From contig NZ_JAJISD010000014.1 in the NCBI RefSeq assembly GCF_020880995.1, positions 62,001 to 126,000 of the forward strand: 64,000 nucleotides of DNA, written 5' to 3'. Under the pieces are notes generated by a model. The model was not told the origin of the DNA. It saw only the letters and a list, made by a program, of their open reading frames with translations, and searched no databases. The position numbers were made by a program, and so were the translations under genes. The DNA comes from Reyranella aquatilis. GTDB lineage: Bacteria; Pseudomonadota; Alphaproteobacteria; Reyranellales; Reyranellaceae. This document shows, in pieces, positions 1-6,921 of the stretch. Every line of letters begins with the position of its first letter. The first letter of the stretch is position 1.

Positions 1-1
1 G

Positions 2-604
2 GCGCTGGCCAACACCCAGCTCACGCGGCGACTCGAACGCGAGAACCGTATGTTTCCCGAGGACTGGACGCAGAAGAAACTGCGCGAGGGCGGCGACCAG
101 TGCCTGCTCGGGCTCAACTTCGAGACGCTCCGGCAGCGGCGCGACGTGCTTGCCGACTACAAGAGCGTGATCGATCGCATCTACACGCCGCAGGCCTTCT
201 TCGGGCGGGTGAGCCGCGCGGCGCGCCAGCTCGACTGCTTCTGGCCCGCGCGCCAGTCGATACCGGGCGCGAAGCCGCCGTGGCGCGTGCTGGGCCTCGG
301 CCGCGGCGACTGGATCTCGCTCTACCGGCTGCTGCGCGCGGCGATGCGGCACCATCCGCTGCTGATCGGGCATTACGTCAAGGCGCTGGTCGACTGCCAC
401 CGCGTCAATCCCGGCGCGCTCCAGGCGGTGGGCACGATGGCCGCCTTCTATCTCCACCTCGGCCCCTTCGCGCGCGTGGTGTCGCGCGAGATGGCGCGGC
501 AGATTGCCGAAATCGACGCGGGAACGTGGCGCTCTCCCGTCGTCGCGCGAAAAACCGGCGCGTCCCGCGAGGAAACGCGCGCGCGCGACCGCTTCGCGAC
601 CTGA
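2..604 (+). CDS. B12-binding radical SAM protein, C-terminal part (partial)
   Basis: The reading frame is open from the first complete codon at base 2, so the gene starts upstream and only about 200 C-terminal residues are present. Residues such as ALANTQLTRRLERENRMFPE followed by a Leu/Arg-rich helical segment resemble the DUF4070 tail found after the B12-binding and radical SAM domains of many alphaproteobacterial proteins. The Fe-S cysteines and the cobalamin domain would lie outside the window, so the assignment rests on the tail alone. The substrate cannot be inferred. The tail ends in a charged, probably disordered stretch. A 220-base gap with no recognisable signal follows before the next gene. 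Confidence 0.7.
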   Translation, partial: ALANTQLTRRLERENRMFPEDWTQKKLREGGDQCLLGLNFETLRQRRDVLADYKSVIDRIYTPQAFFGRVSRAARQLDCFWPARQSIPGAKPPWRVLGLGRGDWISLYRLLRAAMRHHPLLIGHYVKALVDCHRVNPGALQAVGTMAAFYLHLGPFARVVSREMARQIAEIDAGTWRSPVVARKTGASREETRARDRFAT

Positions 605-824
605 GGCCATCCGCGCTGGTCGCCGCTTCTCCCCTTGACCCGAGCCGATCCCGCCGACGTGATCCAGGCGACGCGGCACGGGGGCTTTTTCGGGACAGCC
701 GTGACCGCCGGGCGCGGCGTCAGTCGCGCGTCTACCGCAGCCCCTCCATCATCGCCTTGATCGAGGCCGGTGTGACGCCGGTCTCGCTGAGGTCAGAGGT
801 GATCGCCGCTCGGCATGCAGGCCA

Positions 825-1634
825 CTACCGCTGGCCCGGGTTGTGCTGGTAGTTGCCTTGGAACTGGTCGAGAACGATAGTGTTGGGCGGGTTGGCGTCG
901 TAGCTGGACGACAGGGTCAATTCCCGGTCCAGCGTCCGGACCCGGTACCGCCATCCCGCCGGCAAGGTCAGGCGCTCCCCAAGGGTCGCCAGCCTCTCGA
1001 GGGAGTTGGCAGGATCCACTTTCAGGGAGAGGCTGAACATCGTGTAGACCTCGCCCTCAGGCGTGATCAACTCGTGCACCTGCTCACCGGCATTGAAGAT
1101 GAAGGTATTGGTGCGCTTGGAAACCAACGGCCGGTAGGCCGGCGGCGCGGTGGTGACGAATGCCTCCAGATTGGGAACTTCGAAGGTTCCATATAGATAG
1201 AAGGTGATCGAGTTCATCACCCGCGGCGCACAGTTGTTGTAGGCGATGCCGGTGACGCCGTTCGCCACGAAACGCCGGGGCCCGTTGAAGAAGACACCGT
1301 CGCTGCCAAACTCATGCCGCAGCGCCTCGGCGTTCAGTTCCCGGAACCGCGCATCCGTCACCTCGCCGGGCGCTTCGAGCGGGCTCCCGATTGAGTTGAA
1401 GTAATTGCCGCTCCCGCCCGGTCCGCCGGGAACGCGGTTCATGAACAGCACTTCGTAGAAGGCCCTGCCACGCCAGTTCAGCGCGCGGACCTCGCAAGGA
1501 TCCTTCAAGGCGGTCGATGGCGGAGGCGCCGCTGTGGTTTGCGCGATCGCTTGCGAGGCGGGGGCCGAAGCCACCGCCACGACCAGCGCGGCCGCCGCGA
1601 AGAACGCACGCGATACGTTGAACTTTCTCGCCAT
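825..1634 (-). CDS. Exported protein of unknown function
   Basis: This encodes 269 residues starting with MARKFNVSRAFF, a hydrophobic core and a probable signal-peptidase site near ASQAIAQ (about residue 32), so the mature protein should be periplasmic. A GAGAGG ribosome-binding site sits just upstream of the ATG at 1634. The mature part has a conserved-looking core (WRGRAFYEVLFMN, NGVTGIAYNNCAPRVMN, two cysteines possibly disulfide-bonded) but no enzyme motif I recognise. It is divergent from the AraC-family gene at 1757, which might regulate it; that link is inference. Confidence 0.75.
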   Translation of the reverse strand: MARKFNVSRAFFAAAALVVAVASAPASQAIAQTTAAPPPSTALKDPCEVRALNWRGRAFYEVLFMNRVPGGPGGSGNYFNSIGSPLEAPGEVTDARFRELNAEALRHEFGSDGVFFNGPRRFVANGVTGIAYNNCAPRVMNSITFYLYGTFEVPNLEAFVTTAPPAYRPLVSKRTNTFIFNAGEQVHELITPEGEVYTMFSLSLKVDPANSLERLATLGERLTLPAGWRYRVRTLDRELTLSSSYDANPPNTIVLDQFQGNYQHNPGQR

Positions 1635-1756
1635 TATCGGTCCTCTCCAAGGAACCCGAGACTATCCGCCCAGCCCTCCCGGGACTTGTCCTTTTGCGCC
1701 ACCGCTGCAATAAACCGCGCGACGGCGGCGCATGACGGGCTGACGGGCCACGACCC

Positions 1757-2815
1757 ATGATCAATGATCTCACCGGCTTTCCCATCCTGCAGGAGGGCAT
1801 GCTGCGCGCGGCGCCGCTCGGCGCCCTGCCGCGCGTCGTGGCGGACTTCGGCCTCTCCTTCGACGCGATCTGTGCGGAGCTCGGCCTGCCGGCCGAAATG
1901 GTGGCGGACCCGGAGGCGCCCGTATCGATCGAGGAGGCGGGACGGCTGCTCGCCGCCTGTGCCCAGCGCACTGCCTGTCCCCATCTCTGCCTGCATGTCG
2001 GCGAATCGTTCGGGCTCGACACGCTGGGCGCGATCGGTTCGCTCGCGCGCCAGGCGGTCAGTGTCGGCGCAGCCCTGCGCGGGCTGATCCTGGCGCTGCA
2101 CCTGCACGACCGCGCGACCGTTCCCGATCTTGCCGCGGCCGGCGACACCGCCATTCTCAGCACCGTGCCCCTGGCTGAACTGGCCGCCGGCGGGCCCGAG
2201 GTCGCCGACCTCACGATGATGGCCTGCCACAACCTGGTGCGCGAGCTGGCCGGACCCCACTGGCGGCCGCGCGAAGTTCAGCTCGCCCGACGCGCCCCGG
2301 CCGATCCGCAACCCTACCGGCGGATCTTCCGGGCGCCGGTCCGCTTCGACGCCGACCACAATGCACTGGTCTTCGACCGCCGCTGGCTGTCGCGGCCGGT
2401 GCGGAATCGGAACGACGCGCGCACCGAGGCATTGGCCGAGATGGCGAAGGCACACCCGGTCGATCTGCCGCTGCGGGTGCGCCGCGCCTGCGTCACCGCG
2501 ATCGTGATCGGCGACGCCAGCGTGGGGCGCCTGGCCAAGCTCGCGGGCTTCAGCCATCGCTCGCTCAATCGCCACCTCTCGGTCTTCAACACGACCGCGC
2601 GCTACGAACTGCAGCGCGTGAAGCTCCAGATGGCGCGGCAGCTGCTTGCCGCCACCGACCTTCCGGTGCGCGAGATCGCGGCGATGCTTTCCTACAGCGA
2701 CGCCGCCGCCTTCACCCGTGCCTTTCGCAGCCGCGCCGGCAGCACTCCGGCAGGCTGGCGCCGCCGCGAGTACAGCCCGGAAGCCGCCACGAGGCCCCGT
2801 CCGCGGGATCCCTGA
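1757..2815 (+). CDS. AraC-family transcriptional regulator with N-terminal ligand-binding domain
   Basis: This is a 352-residue cytoplasmic DNA-binding protein. Residues about 10-200 match the arabinose-binding-type N-terminal domain of the OruR/ArgR-like AraC branch (start LQEGMLRAAPLGALPRVVAD). Residues about 240-345 carry the two helix-turn-helix motifs, with the signature LAKLAGFSHRSLNRHL and the second helix VREIAAMLSYSDAAAFTRAF typical of AraC proteins. It is transcribed away from the exported-protein gene at 825-1634, a usual arrangement for a local activator and its target. The ligand is unknown. The ATG at 1757 lacks a strong ribosome-binding site, so the start could be slightly different. 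Confidence 0.88.
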   Translation: MINDLTGFPILQEGMLRAAPLGALPRVVADFGLSFDAICAELGLPAEMVADPEAPVSIEEAGRLLAACAQRTACPHLCLHVGESFGLDTLGAIGSLARQAVSVGAALRGLILALHLHDRATVPDLAAAGDTAILSTVPLAELAAGGPEVADLTMMACHNLVRELAGPHWRPREVQLARRAPADPQPYRRIFRAPVRFDADHNALVFDRRWLSRPVRNRNDARTEALAEMAKAHPVDLPLRVRRACVTAIVIGDASVGRLAKLAGFSHRSLNRHLSVFNTTARYELQRVKLQMARQLLAATDLPVREIAAMLSYSDAAAFTRAFRSRAGSTPAGWRRREYSPEAATRPRPRDP

Positions 2816-2839
2816 GCCGGTACGGGAACGGCCAGTCCA

Positions 2840-3262
2840 TCAGCCGTCGCCGCGGGGAGGGCCGTCGATGTGCGGCACCGGCGTACTTGCCCGGATGGCC
2901 GGGGACTCCAGCCACTCCATCGCCTTCGTACGATCCGTGAAGATTCGCATCGGTCGTTTAGCGGCGGCCAGCATGCCGAGGACACGCGAGAGCAGCACGT
3001 ACTTGTCGGGCGGCAGGACGACGGCCAGCGGTCCCATCGGACCGCTTGCATGCAGCTCGCGCATGCGCACGCCGAAGGAGAGGATGTCGACCGCAGTCAG
3101 CCGGGTGTCGCCGGCGCTGCCGTCGAACATCTTGCGATAATGCAGGATGTTCGACGTCGCGAGCACATCCAACATCCGATCGGCATCCGCCCGGTCGACG
3201 AAGCCCTCCGCTGTGGCGATGAAGAGAGACCTGCGTGAATCGATGGTCCAGTGCAACGGCAT
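2840..3262 (-). CDS. MPLHW-family protein, copy A (STAS/SpoIIAA-like by inference)
   Basis: This is 140 residues starting MPLHWTIDSRRSLFIATAEG, with no signal peptide. It belongs to a family with three copies in this window (others at 49149 and 63624). They share RKxFDG in the middle, VRMRxLH, LAVVLPPDKYVLLSRVLGM and a C-terminal RPMRIFxxxxxAxxWL segment. The alternating beta/alpha pattern and single-domain length resemble SpoIIAA-like or STAS proteins, but this is inferred from pattern only. No catalytic motif is seen. It converges on the AraC gene with a 24-base gap. The copies are dispersed, not tandem, suggesting an expanded family with separate local roles. Confidence 0.72.
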   Translation of the reverse strand: MPLHWTIDSRRSLFIATAEGFVDRADADRMLDVLATSNILHYRKMFDGSAGDTRLTAVDILSFGVRMRELHASGPMGPLAVVLPPDKYVLLSRVLGMLAAAKRPMRIFTDRTKAMEWLESPAIRASTPVPHIDGPPRGDG

Positions 3263-3380
3263 GGCCTACGACTCCGCCGGACACGGGAACGGAGCCGGCG
3301 CAGGCGCGACGGCGCGTACAGTGAACATGACAATGACCCTCGGTCGTGATTCGTGCGGGAAATCCCCCTACAGGGGCGAA

Positions 3381-3851
3381 TCAGACGACGGATCTCGGCG
3401 GTTTCCTGAGGCCTTCGGGCATTCGGCCGAGGAGCGGGACCGGCTCGGCCGCGAAAAACCCCCGTGCGCTGACCGGAAAGGAACGCTCCGCGAGCGAAAC
3501 AACAGTGGCGCTCTTGCCGCCGACGCACTGCGCGTTCTTGCAGCCTGCGCCGCAACAGCTCCGGTCAGCCATCGAGACGACGGGGCCGGGGTGCACCTGG
3601 GTTTCGCCGGCGATGGCCGGAACCTCGTCGAACGCGACCGGCAAGTGCGTCGCGTGGACATGAGCGAAGACCATAGCCGTGGTGCGCGACGCCGGGACCT
3701 CGGCCTCGAGCGGCGGTGCAGGCGAGGGCTCACTGGTGGCGTGCATGTGCGGATGGCAGGGCTGAGCCTCGGCTGTGCTCGGCAACAGGCACGCCCAAGC
3801 CGCAAGGACCAGGACGCCGAGAAGCAGCACGAGGGTGGGCCGAAAGAACAT
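3381..3851 (-). CDS. Exported Cys/His-rich protein, possible metal-binding (DUF2946-like)
   Basis: This encodes 156 residues from the ATG at 3851; a longer reading from a TTG at 3887 would overlap the nsrR stop. The N-terminus (MFFRPTLVLLLGVLVLAAWA) is a signal peptide or membrane anchor, followed by PCHPHMHA, a further HVHATH and later SCCGAGCKNAQC, then a tail ending LRKPPRSVV. The His cluster, Cys cluster and Arg/Pro/Pro-Arg tail resemble the small exported proteins (DUF2946-like) that accompany metal-efflux operons. No efflux pump is adjacent here. It follows nsrR by about 30 bases on the same strand, so it may be co-transcribed and NO-responsive. The function is not established. Confidence 0.6.
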   Translation of the reverse strand: MFFRPTLVLLLGVLVLAAWACLLPSTAEAQPCHPHMHATSEPSPAPPLEAEVPASRTTAMVFAHVHATHLPVAFDEVPAIAGETQVHPGPVVSMADRSCCGAGCKNAQCVGGKSATVVSLAERSFPVSARGFFAAEPVPLLGRMPEGLRKPPRSVV

Positions 3852-3883
3852 CTGGACGCAGGCTAAGACTTTGCACTGGCAAT

Positions 3884-4309
3884 TCAAGAGGCCTGGATGT
3901 CCAGCAGGCGCATAAGTTTCGCGGGACGTCGGACCAGATCACTCAGTGTGTAACGGTCGAGCACCGCCATGAAGGCGGCCAGCGCCTCGTCCAGCACGCC
4001 GGTGAGTTCGCAGGCCGGGGCGATCGCGCAGGCGCCGCACTCGACCAGGGCGAACCCCTCCTCGGTCTGGCGGACCACGGCGCCGACGCCGATCCGATCG
4101 GCCGGCCGGGCGAGGCGGATGCCGCCGGCGCGGCCACGCACGCCCTCGATGTAGCCCGCCTTCCCGAGGTCGTGCGCCACCTTCATCAGATGGTTCTGCG
4201 AGATCCCATAGGCGCGGGCGATCTCGGCGATCGAGCAGACCCGGTCGGGCTGGGCGCCGAGATAGGTCAGCACGCGCAGCGCGTAGTCGGTGTAGCGGGT
4301 CAGGCGCAT
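3884..4309 (-). CDS. nsrR: Rrf2-family NO-sensing repressor, NsrR-like
   Basis: This 141-residue winged-helix regulator starts at MRLTRYTDYALRVLTYLG, the usual beginning of Rrf2 proteins; the open frame runs 13 codons further upstream but those residues look unlike the family. The helix IAEIARAYGISQNHLMKVAHDL is the DNA-binding part. Three cysteines in ECGACAIAPACEL occupy the position of the Fe-S ligands of NsrR, although the C-x2-C spacing is tighter than the classic pattern. NsrR is known to lose repression when NO attacks its cluster. It faces the haemoglobin/oxidase operon across two palindromes, so it probably represses that operon and itself. Confidence 0.85.
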   Translation of the reverse strand: MRLTRYTDYALRVLTYLGAQPDRVCSIAEIARAYGISQNHLMKVAHDLGKAGYIEGVRGRAGGIRLARPADRIGVGAVVRQTEEGFALVECGACAIAPACELTGVLDEALAAFMAVLDRYTLSDLVRRPAKLMRLLDIQAS

Positions 4310-4348
4310 CGGTCGGGTCCTGCGACACGTTGGAGAACGGGCGTTCAT

Positions 4349-4360
4349 AATACATGTATT
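4349..4360. promoter_or_regulatory. Palindromic operator candidate 1 (nsrR side)
   Basis: The perfect 12-base palindrome AATACATGTATT lies 40 bases upstream of the nsrR start in the A/T-rich divergent promoter. A partial half-site ACATGTTT follows at 4366-4373. Its ATGTAT core is shared with candidate 2, which suggests one regulator, most likely NsrR, binds both. Confidence 0.55.
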
Positions 4361-4387
4361 GGCTTTACATGTTTAGTCGAGGATAAT

Positions 4388-4408
4388 ATATGTATCAAAG
4401 ATACATAT
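4388..4408. promoter_or_regulatory. Palindromic operator candidate 2 (haemoglobin side)
   Basis: ATATGTATC-AAA-GATACATAT is a perfect 21-base inverted repeat ending 15 bases before the haemoglobin ATG. It resembles the dyad A/T-rich NsrR sites described in other proteobacteria (ATG-ATT half-sites) in size and symmetry, though not base for base. It sits where a repressor would block transcription of the haemoglobin operon. Confidence 0.65.
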
Positions 4409-4423
4409 TTTGTGGAGCGGGCG

Positions 4424-4822
4424 ATGGACGGCCTGGACGGTGAGATCGACGGCGTGGACGAAGCGGGCCTGGCCCGCCTCGTGGATCGCTTCTACGCCGC
4501 CGTCCGCGCCGATGACATGATCGGGCCGCTGTTCAACGACGCCATCCACGACTGGCCCGACCACCTCGGCAGGCTCGCCGCCTTCTGGTCGTCCCTGATG
4601 CTGGGCAGCGGCCGCTACAAGGGCATGCCGATGGCCGCGCACCTGCGGCACCGCGACCGCATCACGCCGGCGATGTTCGACCGCTGGCTCGCCTTGTGGC
4701 GCGAGGCCACCGAGGCAGAGATGCCGCCCGCGGCCGCGCGCTCGATGCAGGCCAAGGCCGGCCGCATCGCGGAGAACTTCAAGCTGGCGCTCGGAAGCCG
4801 GGCGCTCGCGGGCATACGCTGA
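4424..4822 (+). CDS. Group III truncated haemoglobin
   Basis: This 132-residue haem protein starts at MDGLDGEIDG; GGAG at 4413-4416 is the ribosome-binding site. The features FYAAVRADDMIGPLF, DWPDHLGRLAAFWSSLMLG, YKGMPMAAHLRH (with the probable proximal His) and FDRWLALWREAT match group III (P-type) truncated globins. These bind O2 and NO and are linked to nitrosative stress. It is the first gene of an operon with the alternative oxidase (14-base gap) and DUF1971 protein, directly downstream of a palindrome facing nsrR. The likely role is cytoplasmic NO detoxification or sensing; this is inferred from context. Confidence 0.88.
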   Translation: MDGLDGEIDGVDEAGLARLVDRFYAAVRADDMIGPLFNDAIHDWPDHLGRLAAFWSSLMLGSGRYKGMPMAAHLRHRDRITPAMFDRWLALWREATEAEMPPAAARSMQAKAGRIAENFKLALGSRALAGIR

Positions 4823-4836
4823 GCAAGGAGAGTGTC

Positions 4837-5544
4837 ATGACCATCGCCCACCAGACGGCCCCCCGGATCCCCGAAGTCGATCTCGGCGTGCACCACAAGG
4901 CACGCGGCTTCGGCGACCGGCTGGCCTACGGCTTCACGAAGACCCTGCGCTTCTGTGCCGACACCTTCTTCGCCAGGCGCTACGGCCATCGCGCCATCGT
5001 GCTGGAGACGGTGGCCGCGGTGCCCGGCATGGTCGGCGCGACGCTCACACACCTGCGCTGCCTGCGGAACATGTGCGACGACCAGGGCTGGATCCGCACG
5101 CTGATGGAGGAGGCCGAGAACGAGCGCATGCACCTCATGACCTTCATCGAGGTGGCGAAGCCCACGCTGTTCGAGCGCTGCGTGATCCTCGGCGTACAAT
5201 GGGTGTTCTACCTCGCCTTCTTCACACTCTATCTGGTGAGCGCGCGCACGGCGCACCGCGTCGTCGGCTACTTCGAGGAGGAGGCGGTGATCAGCTACAC
5301 CCACTTCCTCGCCGAGCTGGACGAGGGCCGCACGGCCAACGGTGCGGCGCCCGCCATCGCGCGACACTACTGGAAGCTGCCGGACGACGCCACGCTGCGC
5401 GACGTGGTGCTGGTGGTGCGGGCCGACGAGGCCCATCACCGCGACGTCAACCACGGCTTCGCCGACGTGCTGGCTGGCCGCCCCACGGCGGTGGCGACGG
5501 CCCCCTACCCCACCCATGCCGACGACATCCGGATGGCGGCCTAG
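4837..5544 (+). CDS. aox: Alternative oxidase (cyanide-insensitive ubiquinol oxidase)
   Basis: This 235-residue inner-membrane-associated di-iron enzyme oxidises ubiquinol and reduces O2 to water without proton pumping. All iron-ligand motifs are present: E57 in LETVAAVPG, E96 and H99 in EEAENERMH, the EEE at 147-149 in YFEEEAVISYTH, and E198/H201 in ADEAHHRDVNH. A hydrophobic hairpin at about 115-140 provides membrane contact. AAGGAG at 4825-4830 fits the ATG at 4837; a longer open frame upstream overlaps the globin and is not needed. AOX resists NO and cyanide, so placement behind nsrR suggests it keeps respiration going when haem-copper oxidases are poisoned. Bacterial AOX genes are uncommon. 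Confidence 0.94.
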   Translation: MTIAHQTAPRIPEVDLGVHHKARGFGDRLAYGFTKTLRFCADTFFARRYGHRAIVLETVAAVPGMVGATLTHLRCLRNMCDDQGWIRTLMEEAENERMHLMTFIEVAKPTLFERCVILGVQWVFYLAFFTLYLVSARTAHRVVGYFEEEAVISYTHFLAELDEGRTANGAAPAIARHYWKLPDDATLRDVVLVVRADEAHHRDVNHGFADVLAGRPTAVATAPYPTHADDIRMAA

Positions 5545-5624
5545 GGTGAGCCAAGCCCGACCGGGGTAACGCCCGGACATAGCCTCCCGCACAGGGTGGG
5601 AAGTGTCGACGGAAGAGGTACCAA

Positions 5625-5918
5625 ATGTTCCCGCCAGCGCCCTACCGCACGACGCCGGTGTTCGACGAGACCACGCTTCCGGAGGCGCTGAAGCGTGAGC
5701 ATCGCACCAAGGACGGCGTATGGGGCGTGATCCGCCTGCTCGAGGGCGAGTTGAAGCTCGTCCTCACGGACGGCGGCGGCGAGACCATCCTCACGCCATC
5801 CTGCCCTGGCGTCATTCACCCGCAGCAGGCGCATCGCGTCGAGCCGTTGTCGAAGCTGCGCATGCAGGTCGAGTTCTACTACCACGATCCCACGCTCGGG
5901 CCGGCCGAAGCGGCCTGA
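5625..5918 (+). CDS. DUF1971 (TehB-like cupin) protein
   Basis: This 97-residue small beta-rich protein has AAGAGG eight bases before its ATG. The start FPPAPYRTTPVFDETTLPEA, WGVIRLLEGELKL, CPGVIHPQQAHRVEP and VEFYYHDP are typical of the DUF1971 family, the cupin-like fold also found fused to the tellurite methyltransferase TehB. Such genes recur beside NO-responsive haemoglobins and NsrR in proteobacteria. The biochemical role is unknown. It is 80 bases behind the oxidase and probably ends the NsrR-regulated operon. Confidence 0.85.
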   Translation: MFPPAPYRTTPVFDETTLPEALKREHRTKDGVWGVIRLLEGELKLVLTDGGGETILTPSCPGVIHPQQAHRVEPLSKLRMQVEFYYHDPTLGPAEAA

Positions 5919-5941
5919 AGTGCGGGATCGGGGCTCAGGGC

Positions 5942-6202
5942 TCAGGGCGTAGGCCGGCGCGACGCAAACCGGTTCCAGATGAACAGGACGAGCAGCGCCC
6001 CCAGCGTAGCGGCAATGAAGCCCGCCCCCTGATCGGCGCGATACCAGCCAGCCGCCTGGCCGAGAAAGGTCGCGACGAAGGCGCCGGCGATGCCCAGCAA
6101 GGTGGTCAGCAGGAACCCCGACGGCTTGTTGGAGACGGGCGACACGAGACGGGCGACGATGCCCGCGACGAAGCCGATGACGACGATCCAGAGAAGGCCC
6201 AT
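5942..6202 (-). CDS. GlsB/YeaQ/YmgE-family stress-response membrane protein
   Basis: This 86-residue protein has three predicted membrane segments: residues 3-20, 32-50 and 60-78. GFVAGIVARLVSP, GFLLTTLLGIAGAFVATFLG and the final helix with LIWNRF-like end match the transglycosylase-associated (YeaQ/YmgE/GlsB) family, small membrane proteins induced under acid or general stress in other bacteria. The exact function in the family is unsettled. It lies 12 bases downstream of the YidB-like gene on the same strand, so the two likely share a transcript. Confidence 0.88.
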   Translation of the reverse strand: MGLLWIVVIGFVAGIVARLVSPVSNKPSGFLLTTLLGIAGAFVATFLGQAAGWYRADQGAGFIAATLGALLVLFIWNRFASRRPTP

Positions 6203-6214
6203 GGCGTTGCTCCG

Positions 6215-6733
6215 TCAGCCGGTCTTGTCCGCGGGGCTGTCCAGCTCGCCGGGCGCCGGCAGACGCCCCTGCGGCGTCAGCTCGTCGACCGCCGCCGGCA
6301 ACTGCAAGGCGAGGCCCGCCAGGAGCTGCTCGCGCGTGAGCCCCGTGCGCTCGCTCAGGAACTCGATCTGCTCGGAAGTGAGAACCCGGCCAAGTTCGCC
6401 CGGACCGATCTCCTTGTTCGCGTCGCGGCCGATCCAGGACTCCGCGACGTCCGATTTGCCCGCGCCCTGGAACTGCTTCAGCAGGTCGCCCAGCCCGCCA
6501 TTGAGGATCGAACCCAGGCCGCCCTTCCGGGCATTGCCGAATGCGTCCTTCAGTAAGTCCCCCAATCCCGCGCCGGCCGGCGCCATGCCCGGCCCCGCGG
6601 GCTTGCTCGCGCTAAAGCCCTTGACCGCCTTGTAGGCGAGCAGCCCCAGCAGGGCCATGGTGATCGGCGACATGCCGCGCCCGCCGCCGTGCGGACCGTT
6701 GCGCATTCCCGTCAAGACATCGAGCAAACCCAC
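6215..6733 (-). CDS. YidB/DUF937-family protein
   Basis: The chosen start is the GTG at 6733, because AGGAGG lies seven bases upstream and the protein then opens VGLLDVLTGM like other YidB proteins; an ATG at 6808 would add an unrelated 25-residue tail. It is 172 residues long. After a Gly-rich segment and a hydrophobic helix (ITMALLGLLAYKAVKG) come LGDLLKDAFGN, GGLGDLLKQFQGAG and the C-terminal block with LSERTGLTREQLLAGLALQLP, the DUF937 signature. The biochemical role of the family is unknown. It shares strand and a 12-base gap with the GlsB-like gene. Confidence 0.82.
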   Translation of the reverse strand: MGLLDVLTGMRNGPHGGGRGMSPITMALLGLLAYKAVKGFSASKPAGPGMAPAGAGLGDLLKDAFGNARKGGLGSILNGGLGDLLKQFQGAGKSDVAESWIGRDANKEIGPGELGRVLTSEQIEFLSERTGLTREQLLAGLALQLPAAVDELTPQGRLPAPGELDSPADKTG

Positions 6734-6921
6734 GGCACGCCTCCTGTTCTGTGCGGGCAGAACGTCGGCGTCGGCGCTTCGTTGCGGCCTTGGCGTGTCG
6801 TGGCTCACAAAAGAGCCTGCGGTGAATAATCTGCGCGAACGGAAGTGCAGCCTTGCAGTTGGAATAGTCGCTGATAATGAGGAAAAACGAGTCGAGCGCT
6901 TCTGGGGGGAGACACCACGCC

